Below, one piece after another: positions 1-11,429 of a stretch of 64,000 bases of DNA. The notes beneath the pieces are model-generated. The model was not told the DNA's origin and did no database searches. It saw nothing but the letters and a program-made list of their open reading frames with translations. The position numbers were made by a program, and so were the translations under genes. Source of the stretch: Anaeramoeba flamelloides (taxonomy: Eukaryota > Metamonada > Anaeramoebidae); NCBI GenBank assembly GCA_027625915.1, contig JANTQA010000042.1, forward strand, positions 6,212,001 through 6,276,000, given 5' to 3'. Every line of letters begins with the position of its first letter. Position 1 is the stretch's first letter.

Positions 1-867
1 GGCACTAATTTGGTCTTCAAATGTTTTTTTTAATTTTAAATGGTAAAAGTATAAAAAAGTTATTTAAACAAGATAAACTCTCTAGAAAAATCTTCTAATT
101 TAATATATTAACTTAATATTTGTTTTCAAAATTTTCTTAACCCCAATTTTTCAAAAAGAAATAAAAAAGTGCACACTAATTACAAAAAATATTTTCGATA
201 TTCAAAAGTTAAGATTGTTTTTTTTCTCAAATATTTTATCACATTGGTTAATTGAATTAAGTTATAAACTAGATTTCGAAAAATATTAATCAGAAAAAAA
301 AAATGGTACATTTTTATATTAAGAAAATATTAAGAAAATTGTTGTTTAATTTCTTTTATTTAAAAAATCAAATCCTTTTTTTAAAGAATTAAACTTTTTA
401 AATTATAACTCACTCACTTATTATAACGATGATTAATTAAATTACACTTCTTCAAAACACCATTCAATCAATCAAAAAAACAAGAATAAAAATTTTCATT
501 TTTCAAACTCAAGTAAACCTCTAGAAAACTCTAATATTTTTTTAAAAAAAGATATCTACTTATGTTATCAAATTATTAATTGAGAATTCTAGAGGCACCT
601 CACTTAAATGAAATTTAGGTAGGTTTATTACTATGGTTCATAATTTTTTTTTATTTATAAAAAGGATTTCATTGAAAATAAAAGCAATTATATAACATTT
701 TTCTTGTTACTCACAATAAAAAAGCTTCTCAGGTATTATTTTTATGTATGATATTTTTTCCCTACTATATTAGAATTCATTCACTCAAAAGTAATTATTA
801 AATAAAAAAATTGTAAAAAATGAGTAATGTGACTTTCGATCAAAAAATACAAAAACAATCTTCTTAT

Positions 868-1385
868 GGATTACGTTCCCACTCTTGAGAGTGTTAAGTT
901 ATTTTATTATTTCACTTACACTTTGCAAAAAGTATTTTCAATCTGAAGAAATTCGACAGAAAAAAAAACCCCATTTTTTGTAGTCTTTACAGTTTCACAC
1001 ATACTTTTATTCTTGCATTTTTAAATAAAAGGAAAACTAAAATAACAAAAAAAATAATTGCAAAAAAATGGTTTTTGGGGAAATTCAAATGTAATTTCAA
1101 AAATGAGAAAATTTCAAACACATACAAACAAATGTAAAAAATATGCCGAAAAATCAGAGGAATTACTGTGAGTACAGAAAGTTGAAATGGCAATTCAAAA
1201 ATATTAAAATCAAATTTTGGAATGATTTCTCAAGTAAAAAATTGCAGAAATTGTTGAAATTGTGAAAATTAACTTTTTTTTTTCTCAAAGAAATTCCCAG
1301 TATGGAAATATTATTGAGATTACAAAACTCTTCGAAGTGTCTTTTTATACCTTGTTTCACTGTTTTCACCAAAAAAAAAAGCCCC
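868..1385 (+). repeat. Dispersed repeat family E, copy 1
   Basis: About 520 bp that match 50318-50834 along their whole length, starting at a shared ACGTTCCCAC and ending at a shared CACTGTTTTCACCAAAAAA. Short frames on both strands are not conserved between the copies, so I see no gene. This copy lacks the clear TTAA flanks and the right-end ACGTAGTAC of the better copy, so it looks older or damaged at its ends. Confidence 0.75.
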
Positions 1386-3148
1386 CCAAAAAATTATTGA
1401 ATTTCAAAAAATTTATTAGTATATTGAAATATCCAACAAGAAGTTAAAATCTGATTACTATAAAACCAAACTCATTTTAAAAGTTATTTCCAAATTAAAT
1501 TATTTTTATGAAAAGTTGATCCATTTTTTTCATTTTTAAAAAGTTCAAAATTCAATCATAATTCTGAATTATTTAAAAAAAAATTATTTTCTTTGAAAGA
1601 AGATTGAAATCTTAATCTCTATAAAGGAAGTAAACCAAAACACACTTTCAAAATAATACCACTAAGTTCTAAAATAACATTTTATAAATATTATACTTAA
1701 TTTCAAAAAAAATTAATAATTATTTTTAACTTGAAAAAAATATTATTTATTTATTCAAAGAACATTTCTAATCAATTTTTTCTTTGAATTGAACAAAAAA
1801 AATATGATAAAAACAAAAAAAAAAAAAACCATTAAATTAAAAATCCCCTCAAAATACCTTTTTAACAACCTTTAAAATTAAACTTTTACTCAAAGAAAAT
1901 ACCTTTTAATGTGATTATTTATAACCAATATTTAATAACCCAATCATATTTCTTTCAGTGGGTTAGTAAGAATCCAAACATTAAAAGTATCAATATATTT
2001 TATTATTAGGTCTCAATTTTTATCTTATTTTCAAATTAATTAAAAATAATTCAAATTTATATTTCTAATAATAAAAAAAAATAATAGATATTATCAAATA
2101 GCTGATTTTAATACTAACAGTTCGTTTTTATACTCTTAATGTTTGAAAAACGTATATTGCCTAATCTTTTACATTTCAATAAATTAAATGAACTATTTGT
2201 GAATAAAATAAATAATCAATATTTTTAGATCTTTCAGGATTCAATATTTAGATTAATTTTTCTTGTATTTTTAAATCAAGATTAAAGGTTCAAGGTTATT
2301 TGTTTGTACAAACTTTCAGACATTACCAGATTTGAGATTTTCTTCAAAATTAAAATCTATTGCAAATTTTTCTTTTTCTATTTTGATCCAAAAAATCCAA
2401 AATTAAAAAGATATCCAGATCTTTTAACTGAAAATTTAATTGGGAAAAATAAACTTCTTATAAAATGATTTCTCAGGTCTCTAAAGTTGATAAATAAGTT
2501 TGCACATCGTGGTTTAATTTTATCCGTGTATAAATAATTACTCTATTACCTTTTGGGAAAAAAATAAATAACAAGTTACTTGTCACTTAAATCAATACAA
2601 ACTGTTGATATTTGTATTGTATATTTCATATCCATTATCTGTCCCTAATAAGATTTAAGTATTATTTGTTAACAGATATTAAAGAATAAAAAATAATAAT
2701 TTTTGGTTTGGATTAATTATTTGAGATGATTCACAATTCTTGAAAACTAGTTTATATTAATACATAATTCACGATAACAATAAAGTAATATTATTGATAA
2801 ATTATTTTTATATTATTCATAAAAACAATCTAATAAAAAAGAAAATTAATGAATTTATTTGATTTAATTTAATTGGAATCTTCAAAATTATTTTTTAAAA
2901 ATTTAAATAAAAAAATTAATAAAATTGTTCACTAAACCATTTCTATTAAAAAAAAAACAATAATTTAAATTAAGAAGAAATCTAGCAATAATGATAATAA
3001 TATCTTTTTATCCCATGATGAAAATATAAAGAAAATTCATTTATAAATCAAAAGTAATTTGGGATTGCTTTATCATTAATTTTAAAAATTTCAATATACA
3101 AACAAGCAAATTCATAATTTCTTTTCAAAATTTTTATTCGAAATAAAT
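1386..3148. other. Gene-free AT-rich stretch
   Basis: No reading frame with protein-like composition, no tRNA or rRNA signature, and no repeat I could match elsewhere in the window. The first ~860 bases of the window are likewise empty of recognisable features. Confidence 0.5.
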
Positions 3149-3871
3149 TTAATTTTTTGATAATTCTAATTTACTTAGTCGGTTTTCTAATTGTTCAACT
3201 AATAGTAACAACCCATCTGTTATCAAATTTGCGGATTCCATTGGATCATCAAGTTTTTCTCTTTTTTCATCAATTAATTTTTTTAATAGTTCCTTATGTT
3301 TAATTTGCCATTGCACTGATAAATCAATAACCTGCTCTGCTGTACTAAGATCTATTGTATCCTTTACATTGACATTATTTAAAATAATAAATTGTCTGAT
3401 TAACTGATAAGCCAAATTTGATGTTTCGTGCAATTTAATTTCACTTGGCAATTTGATATATAGATTTTGGAAATTATATGTTCTAGCACGTAAAATCCAT
3501 TCAGGTATAAAATATACAATGCCGTTTTTTTTCTTTTCCTGTTTATTATCATTTTCATTTTCATTTTCCCCATTCTTTTCTTCATTTTCCTTTTCTCCGT
3601 TTTCCCTTTCCTTTTCTTCTTTTTTTTCTTTTAAAATAATCCGAATACCTTCTTTTTGATAAAAGACATCAAATAAATCATCAAACAAAGGCGTTAGTGT
3701 GTTATATTTATATTTATTGTTTGAATTTGTAAAATTTTCATTCTGTTCAAATGTGAATTTTTTTTTTGCATTTTGAATTATTTCAAGTATTTTTGTTTTT
3801 GGTATCATCATAATATCTGTATATGCCCAAATAATAAAAGATTCTTGTTCATTTTCATTTGAATTTTCCAA
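3149..3871 (-). CDS. Unrecognised protein, 3' exon (at least 240 aa)
   Basis: I do not recognise a family. The C-terminal two thirds look like a real folded protein: a hydrophobic-aromatic block (IVYFIPEWILRARTYNF), a helical stretch (LAYQLIRQFIIL), and a final coiled-coil-like helix (LLLLVEQLENRLSKLELSKN) before the stop at 3149. A Lys/Glu/Asn run around residues 80-115 separates a shorter N-terminal block containing FIIWAYTDIMM. The first codon at 3871 is TTG, so it is unlikely to be the true start. The frame stays open upstream, and TTACATTTTAG ending near 3916 is a good splice acceptor. I therefore read this as the last exon of a longer gene whose upstream exon is not identified. GINS-like and Mediator-like folds were considered, but no signature supports either. 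Confidence 0.6.
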   Translation of the reverse strand: MENSNENEQESFIIWAYTDIMMIPKTKILEIIQNAKKKFTFEQNENFTNSNNKYKYNTLTPLFDDLFDVFYQKEGIRIILKEKKEEKERENGEKENEEKNGENENENDNKQEKKKNGIVYFIPEWILRARTYNFQNLYIKLPSEIKLHETSNLAYQLIRQFIILNNVNVKDTIDLSTAEQVIDLSVQWQIKHKELLKKLIDEKREKLDDPMESANLITDGLLLLVEQLENRLSKLELSKN

Positions 3872-4039
3872 TTCGATAGTTAATAAATTTATTAAATCAG
3901 AACTCTTAAATCTAAAATGTAAAATCTCGTTATGAAGTTGAACTAAATCAATTATATAATTTAAATAAATACAAATAAGAAAAATAATTTTTTTTTATAT
4001 TTTTTTATATTTTTTTATTTTTTTCAAAATAGAAAAGAT

Positions 4040-4300
4040 TTAAATATATTTTTTTTTTTATTATTTAACGGAAGAGTTTTTAATTCCTCTTATTTGCCGT
4101 TAGTTTTTTTTTTAATTTGAGAAATTAACGGAAAATTTATTTAATTTTCAGTTTATTTCTCAAATTAAAAAACACCGTTATCTTTTCCAGAGTTTAAACG
4201 AATTGGGTAAAATCAAAGATTTTTCTCTATTCTTTTGAATTCTGGAAAAGCTAGGCACTCTACGGCACTTCCCGAATTCCTAAATTATGAAAAAGATTTA
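4040..4300 (-). mobile_element. LINE 3' end with palindrome array (copy 1)
   Basis: A T-run (reverse-complement poly-A tail) at about 4053-4063 is followed by a LINE 3' terminus like those at 5.3, 18.1, 34.0 and 58.9 kb. Next comes a palindrome array: TTTGAGAAATTAACGG...TTATTTCTCAAATT at about 4118-4168 and a second arm pair around TCCAGA...TCTGGA. The array ends with GGCACTCTACGGCAC, and the LINE body then continues as AATTCCTAAATT. In the 34.0 kb copy the same body follows TTTGCC directly, so the array occupies a defined place. Confidence 0.55.
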
Positions 4301-4684
4301 AATATTTAATCCACTTTTTTATAAAAGAATTTCTTTTGATTGAAAAAAACTTGGAAACAAATTGATCTAATTTTGGATAAATGTAATAAAGATCAATTGA
4401 GAAAAAAAAAAATTGGTAAAGTAATGAACTTGAATAAATTCAAAAGAAACAAATAAGAAATATAAAAAAATGTTCAATGACAATTTTATGAACTAATAAT
4501 CTATTTTTTTTAGATTATTTATAGCTTTTATATTAAATAAATTAACTTATTGATATTAAAAAAAAAAATTAATTATAAAGTAAATTCCAAAAATTTGAAC
4601 ACAGTTTAAACAGTTGGAAAAAGGCCAATATCACACTTTACATTCAATTTGGAAATAATTTTGATTTTTACAAAAATATGAAAA

Positions 4685-4875
4685 CAATTTTTTGTCTTTT
4701 TTGTTTTGATTTTCATTTCCTTTTTTCCAGTTACTAAATCTGTTTCGTTAGATCTGGAATTTTTTTTTCGATGGTTGATAGAGGGTTAGTGTTGAGTTTG
4801 TTAAATTGGAAAATCACATATAATTGGTAGATGGTATCTTAACATTTGATCGATCAACAATTGTTGGTGAAATTT
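4685..4875 (-). repeat. Dispersed repeat family H, inverted copy
   Basis: The reverse complement matches 41030-41220 and 27480-27700, including the shared stretch TTGATCGATCAAA followed by AGATACCA. The open frame running across 4846-5088 is an accident of this repeat plus T-rich sequence. Confidence 0.6.
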
Positions 4876-5279
4876 CAACAGATTTATCAATACATAATTT
4901 TTTGTTCTCGCTCGTTTCATTATCTTGGACACATAGATTTTTATTTTTTGGTTTTATATTTTTTTTCTTCTATTTGGATGAAAATGATTACTTGTAAAAA
5001 CATTAATACTAGTCAACATAAATCTGGTTTTAGATTAGGTTTGGAAAAATATAATAAATTATTTTTTTTTTTTTTTGCCTATTTTTGATTTTGGGTGTGT
5101 CCAAATTTTTGGAATGGGGTTTAAAAGAAAAAATTATAAATTATTTAAATTCTTGATAATTTCATACATTACTGAAATATTCAAAATAAACAAAAATACA
5201 TCAAGTTTTATTTCTAAAATCTAATTTAAAAGGGAACATATTATAATTTTATTAATCAAAAAATAAATACCTTTTATTT

Positions 5280-5625
5280 TTATTTTTTTTTTATTATTGA
5301 AGAGAGGTGATTCAACAAAAATTACCTCCTGTTTGCCGTTAGTTTTTTTTTACTTTTTGAAATAAACAGAAAATTTTGAAAATTTTCGGTTTATTCGAAA
5401 AAGTAAAAAAAACCTAGGCACTTTTCGTTAGGTTTTTTTTAATTTTTGAAATAAACAGAAAATTTATTTAATTTTCGGTTTATTTCTCAAATAAAAAAAA
5501 ATCGCCGTTAGGTTTTCCAGAATTCAAAAGAATAGAGTAAAAACTAAGATTTTTCACTATTCTTTTGAATCCTGGAAAACCTAGGTACTTGACGTCACTC
5601 CCAGAAACTCTAAAAAAAAAAATCT
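5280..5625 (-). mobile_element. LINE 3' end with palindrome array (copy 2)
   Basis: T-run, then GAAGAGAGGTGATTC...TTTGCCGTTAG as in the other LINE 3' ends, then three palindromic modules. One has arms TACTTTTTGAAATAAAC and GTTTATTCGAAAAAGTA. The array closes with GGTACTTGACGTCACT. A 5'-truncated insertion on the minus strand is the simplest reading. Confidence 0.55.
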
Positions 5626-5964
5626 TTAAATATTAAAAACGATCAACCTAAATTAATTATGTCTCTTTTCAGCTTCAAAAAATAATTCTTCAAAAATAAC
5701 TTGAATTTATTTCTCCTCATTAGATCTAAATTACCCTTTCATTAATATACAATATTTCATTTTAAAAAAAACTTGTGATTTATTTTGTTTAGTTTTTTTA
5801 TTTTTTTATTTCAGCATTTGTTTGTTTAAAATCCGAATAAAAAAGGAAGTTTTTTTCACATCGGTTATAAATTTGAAAAAACTATGAACAAACAAGGCAA
5901 TATTTTTGCTGTTTTTTTTTTTTTCTTTTTTCTTTTCTTTTTCTAACAACAAAAAAAAATACCT

Positions 5965-7180
5965 AAAAATAAAAAATGGCAGCTAAAGTCCAAAATAAAA
6001 TAATAACTTGAAATACCATGTCTTTAAATAAATTTGATGATTCCAAGAAGCAAAAATATAAGGAAACAATTACGTTAGAAGATCTTTTTGTGATGCTATC
6101 TTGAAACTGTTTTTTTTTTATTTTTACATTTTCTATTACTATTTTTTTTTTACCTACTTTTGGGATGTTTCTCTTTTCTCACATAAAACAATCAAAAAAA
6201 TAACTCTACTTTGTAATTTCAAAAATTTCAATATATTTTTCATTTATATTTCAACATTTTTTGTTTATTTTCAAAAATTTCCAATAAAAAGTTCCTTGAA
6301 TTTTTCTTGGTAACTTTTATTGACTATTTCAATAACCACTAATTAAATTTCACTAAAAAAATTAATTGATTTTCAATCATATTTGATTTTAATTTCATAA
6401 AAGTTTCCATCAAAAGTAGACTGAAATTCATCTCAGTTTTGTTTTCATCATAACTCGGAAAATTTTTGCAAAAAAAAATCTCTAAATTTTGTTTTTTTGA
6501 AATATACTCACATAATAAGCATTATTATATATAAAAATTCTGAAAAGGGTTTACAACTTTATTAGATATTAATGGGAATTGAAAAAAAAAAGAAAATTTT
6601 TTGTAATATTTTTTTCAACTTTAATTGTAAAATTTTTGAAATTTTTAATTGACTTCGTTGAGATATTATTTTCATCTATTTTTTTAATAGTATAAAAAGA
6701 ATCATATTTTTATCAATTTTAAAATAAAACCAAATATTTCTTTCAAAAGATATCACTAAATGAAATTGAAATAATGATTTTTTTTTTTCTGTTTTGCAAT
6801 ATTTTTTATCATTTTATTTTTTTTTTCATATTTGAGTTTTTATATATATATATATATATATTCCCTGTTTTTTTTCTGCAAATTGTTTTAATAGTTATTC
6901 CTTTTTTCTTCATTTTGGTTCGATCTAAAATTCATTCATTGTAACTTTTTCCAATAAAAAAATACCCCAAAAATAGGTATTTTTTTAAAAAAGCCGGAAT
7001 TTTGAAAAATGGGGGTATTTAAAATCTTTCATAAGCTTAATAGCTATCTATTCTTAATTACATAAAATCATCATAACTTTGAAAAAATAATTTATAAAAG
7101 AAGTATAACTGAAATCTAAAATGTAGTTTTGGCTAACTTTAATTTTCAGAATATATTTTTTTCCTTGTATTGATGTTTCA
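5965..7180 (+). repeat. Dispersed repeat family F, longest copy
   Basis: About 1.2 kb. The left part matches 28930-29430, the middle matches 37820-38230, and the middle-to-right part matches the reverse complement of 52395-53110. The (TA)n tract at 6840-6861 replaces a plain TATATACA in the 52 kb copy, so the microsatellite grew inside the element. No conserved frame was seen. It could be a composite of two neighbouring families, because the partial copies break near the same place (about 6435). Confidence 0.65.
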
Positions 7181-7499
7181 AAAGAAAAACTTTGTTTTTT
7201 TTTTATAGAAAACATGGGCATCAACTAATCCAAGAAACTGATAATAATTAATAAGTAAATATGGTATTGATTTCTTAAAGTTCTATTATTAAAAAAGAAA
7301 TTCTAAAAATAAAGGATCAAATTAGAAAATTTATCGAGAAAAATAGGGTTTATTTTTGAAGAGAAAAATTTTTATTTCTCAAAAAAAAACAAAAAATTTC
7401 ATCAAAACTAAAAATTATTGAATATTTAGGAGAAATTTTTATCCTAATTTAAAATTTTGTGAAAATATCAAGGGTTTTACTTTCAAAATTGATTTGAAC

Positions 7500-7930
7500 T
7501 TGGGGATAATATTGGGTACACATGTACAAAAACGATTTCTGAATTTTTCATGTTTTTTTGATAAAATTGTTGCTTTTTTCATTAATGGTGATACTTTTCT
7601 GTTATACTCACAACAGTCAGGGAATTTGACAATATATTTGATGTTTTTAAATGACAACAAATTCCATTTAATAAAGCATTGAAGATGTTTGGGTTTTTTT
7701 GAATTTGATAAAGTATTTTCGATTTTCATTTGACGTTTCTTCTCCCAAATCACTTCTTTTGTTTTTAAATACAATGGGATAGAAGGCCTCTTAAAAGATC
7801 AAATATATTGTCAAGTTTCTTGATTCATAAAACCATACCCAAAAAGTATCACAGTTACTGAAAAAATACAATTTTAGCAAAAAACATGAAAAATTCAGAA
7901 ATCATTTTTGCACGAGTGTAGTAAATTTGA
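7500..7930. mobile_element. Fold-back MITE with ~150 bp arms
   Basis: Left arm 7515-7660 pairs with right arm about 7785-7917. For example, GATTTCTGAATTTTTCATG on the left faces CATGAAAAATTCAGAAATC on the right, and GACAATATATTTGAT faces ATCAAATATATTGTC. The loop is about 120 bp. The open frames here are products of the arms. No transposase is present. Confidence 0.7.
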
Positions 7931-8162
7931 TGTTATATTGGATCAAGAAGAAAAAAAAGCCAATGGGTTTTATTCTGAAACACCAATTATAAGTTCTGGG
8001 TACGCTTTTTTTTGATCACTGTAAAGTCCAACTTTTCAAAATTGAGAGACTTATTGTTACCGAGAAAAAAACAATCGATGTGCTATGATTCAAAATAAAA
8101 AAAAATGCAAAATTTCCAAAACAAAGAGGAAGGAAAAAAATTTGAGAACAAATTGAACTTAC

Positions 8163-8595
8163 TAAACGTTTTGTTCTTTGGGTTGTATAAATTTAATTTT
8201 TGGTAGTATTGATAAAAATTACCAATGATTGATCTGTCTTCTTGTAATAATTTCAATTGAACCTTTGGTGTAACTGCAACATCAAGTGCGCATTTCCCAT
8301 CACCGTTTGTTAGATCAACATCGGCTCCGTACTTTAATAATAACAATACATGCTCATAATTTCCTTTTTTAGCAGCATGGTACAGGGCAAAATTGCCCAA
8401 TGGGCATTTCGAATTGGGATCTTGATTGCTTGAGAGTAAAAATTCTAGCGATTCTGTTAGGCTATTCATACAGCAATAAAGTGTTGCTGGTATCCCATTT
8501 CCAAGATAAAGGGTACCATCTGTTTTTTTGATTAATTTTTTTATGAGTTGAGTGTTTGTTGATTGAAGTATTTCTTCTAAATTACTCGTTTCCAT
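8163..8595 (-). CDS. Ankyrin-repeat protein, 5' exon
   Basis: Starts at a true ATG (8595), giving METSNLEEIL. Ankyrin-like repeats run through residues 20-130: LYCCMNSLTESLEFLLS, NFALYHAAKKGNYEHVLLLL followed by KYGADVDLTNGDGKCALDVA. The reading frame continues past 8163, but composition changes there to a Phe-rich tail. GTAAGT at 8162-8157 is a strong donor (phase 1), so I end the exon at 8163. No following exon could be placed with confidence. The exon at 3.1-3.9 kb is on the same strand but does not match the phase with its best acceptor. Ankyrin repeats bind proteins; the partner is unknown. Confidence 0.75.
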
Positions 8596-8789
8596 TTTGT
8601 TTTTATTGTCTTGTTCAAAAGAAAGAAAAAAATATTTAAAAAAAGAAGATCAAAAAATGAAATTTGAAACCAAATGATAACCTTTTGGTTTCTATGGCAC
8701 ATTCTAAAATCTTATTAAAGTTCTTTGCAGTATTGTGGTTATTACTATTTTACTCTTAGTGAATAAGTGTTTTAAATTAGTTTAATAAA

Positions 8790-9700
8790 CTTAAGGTAGA
8801 CTGCACTTTAAAACCATTTTTCAAAAATTTTAATTGAGAGCAAACTTATTGAAAAAAATTTTTTTGAGTATCATGGGATAAAGGAGTTTGTAACTGAAAT
8901 TCAGTTGGCTTCTCTATTTGTGAAAAGAAAATGAAACCAAAGTAAATTAGATGGAATCTTCAATTGTTCAATTAATTGAACAGTTTTTTTTTTAGAGTAG
9001 AATTTTGGTTTTATTAAATTAGGTTTTAGATCTAGAAATGTGTTTGTCTGGGAATGTTTGAAATTAGTCATCAAATAAATCAAAAAAATAGAATATACAT
9101 AAGAGAGAGTTTTTTTACAAAAAATCTTTTTCTTTTTGGAAAAACAACAAGAAAGATCAAAACGCCTATATGAATTTGAGTAGAGATATAATGAAAAAAA
9201 AAGTTAAATACAGTTTATTTTAGAACTTTAAATATTATGTATCTTCATATCTAGGATGAGAACAAACAAGAAATTTCCTTAAATTTCTCAATTTATCACC
9301 ATTTATTATTTTTTAATGAAAATTTTTTTCAAATTTGGGTTTTCAAAAACTTATTTCATATATTTTTTATCGAACTAAGAAAAAACAAAAAATACTGTTT
9401 CAAAGATTAATAAAAAAAGTTTTAAGTTTGGAAATCAAAAAAAGAATTCACAAAAAACTCCAACCCAAAGGAAAATAATATGTGAAATTAGTTAAAACAT
9501 ATTCAGAATTATTTTGTACTTTTCTGAATTCCATAGAAAATCAATAATTTTAGAATCAAACGAATACCTTCAATATTTTTTTTTATTTCTGAAGAGGATT
9601 ACAAACTAACATCTTTTCTTATATTAAATCAAAATTAGATAAATTAAAGGAGAATGGGATTTTTTAATAACTTTTGAAAATCTCTAGAAATAAAAAGTAA
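8790..9700 (+). repeat. Dispersed repeat family G, copy 1
   Basis: About 0.9 kb collinear with 46650-47620. Shared islands include TTGGTTTTATTAAATTA, GATCTAGAAATGTG, ATTCAGAATTATTTTG and ATTTCTGAAGA. No conserved protein was seen. It lies just upstream of the ankyrin gene's start. Confidence 0.65.
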
Positions 9701-9938
9701 TGCACTCTCAAAAAATTTACAAATAAAAAGTTTTTTATATTTATAGTAAAAAATAAAATTAAATAAAGTAGAAGTAATTATATCAAATATTAAATATAAA
9801 GTCATCGAAATCTACCAGGGAATTGTTTCAATATCAAATTTTGATTATGATATTTCTTTTTAAATATAGGAATATTTTAATAATAAAGTTTACATTGAAA
9901 AAAAAATATATAAATGAGTTAATAGTCAAAAATTTTTA

Positions 9939-10135
9939 CAGTCGGTTCCACTTTTAAGGCACGAACTTTCAACCAAACTTAAGACACAAAAAAATCTCAA
10001 ATTAAGGCAAAAAAATTTGTAATTTTTTTTTTTAACAATTTATTTTACTAGAATATGAATTTTGTGCCTTAATTTGGGATTTTTATTATGCCTTAAATTC
10101 AGTTCGAATTTGTGCCTTAAAAGAGGAACTGACTG
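9939..10135. mobile_element. TA-flanked MITE, family C, copy 1 (197 bp)
   Basis: Terminal inverted repeats of about 60 bp begin CAGTCGGTTCCACTTTTAAG and end with its mirror ...AGAGGAACTGACTG, flanked on both sides by TA (9937-9938, 10136-10137). TA duplication and a CAGT start fit a non-autonomous Tc1/mariner-type element. Short internal loop, no coding capacity. A sister copy lies at 12345-12540. Confidence 0.85.
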
Positions 10136-10784
10136 TATCAATTTTGAAAAAATAAAGTTTCAGACCCCAAAATGACTACAAATATCGAGAATTCGTTGAA
10201 AGCAAACATAAAATTTATTCTTAAAAAAATTATTTTTTTTTGAAACATATCAGAAGTTTATTTTTTATATGAGCTCATTTATTAAAAAAAAATTATCAAA
10301 ATAAGCTGATTTATTCTAATTTTGAAGTTTTAAAAAAACTATATGAAAATCAAAATTTGATTCGAAAAAAAATTCAAGGTAGCCTTGGAACAGCGGTAAG
10401 ATCAAGAAATAAATCATTTTTTTTCTTCATAAAATTTATATTTAGGTTTGGTTACATTTTTGGTTAAGTAATTAAATTTATTATACCGCGGTGTATTCAA
10501 ATCTCGATTTATTATAATATTATTTTATTTTGGTTAAAGAAATAATTTGAATAATTCAGTTTCAAATAAACAGTGGTCGTCTAAATTGGTAAAAGGTACC
10601 AAATTACTTAAGGAATGAAGAAATCATATTTATTTGTAAAAAATTTGATGATAAATTCAAGAATAATAATCTCTTAATTAATGATTTCTAAAAAAATTTT
10701 CACATGGAAATCAAATTGTTAAATAAATTTTAATTGTGAAATATTAATGAAAGGCCATTATTTCAAATATATAAATACAGGTAC

Positions 10785-10990
10785 ATAGTGCCCCAATCTT
10801 CGGAGTTAGAGTCTAAGTTTTTTTTAATTCAAATTATTTGAACAAAATCATAGATTTTACTTCATTCTTTTTAATTTTAAAAAAACATAACGACAGTGGA
10901 ATGCCAATTTATTAATCACAGTTTTTGGAATTTTTATTTAGTATCGATAATCTTTCTCTGGGATTTTTATTCCAACTATTTCAGGATACA
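10785..10990 (+). repeat. Dispersed repeat family O, interrupted copy
   Basis: Shares TTATTAATCACA, GATAATCTTTCT and TTTCAGGATA with 18310-18430 and with the reverse complement of 54140-54260. Here the repeat is split. Between CTTCGGAGTT and TGGAATGCC lie about 85 bp of palindromic sequence like the LINE hairpin modules, absent from the other two copies. Confidence 0.6.
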
Positions 10991-11429
10991 TATTATTTTT
11001 AATTTGACCCTGCAAATGATAGTATTATTTCTACTTTAATATTTTAATTAAATTTTCTTCTTATCTTTTTATTTAGTGAATGTTCTTGAATTACTCCTTT
11101 CTCTCAATAAACGAAAATTTAACTTTTCTAATTATTTTTTCCCTAATTTTTTACCAAACATTAAAGACATCTAAAAATTATATTGACGTAACTTCATTAA
11201 GATATATTGAGAAAATAAATAATTCAATTTCACTTGAAGCTCGAAATCATAGCATCAAACAATCCCAAAATTTTTAATTTTATAATGTTTATAATTCAAA
11301 TTCAAAGTTTTTAAAAATTGAACAGGTTTAAATATAAGTTTTATTTGGCAATTGAATTATATTTCAATTCTAATTACAATCTAATTATTGGAAGGTGTTT
11401 TCTTTTAATATAAATATCAATAGATTTTA

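Noticed and set aside
4846-5088. 80-residue plus-strand frame
   Set aside because: Begins inside repeat family H and ends in a T-run; not conserved in the other copies.
7439-7774. 111-residue minus-strand frame as a gene
   Set aside because: It lies mainly in the left arm and loop of the fold-back element and has no recognisable domain.
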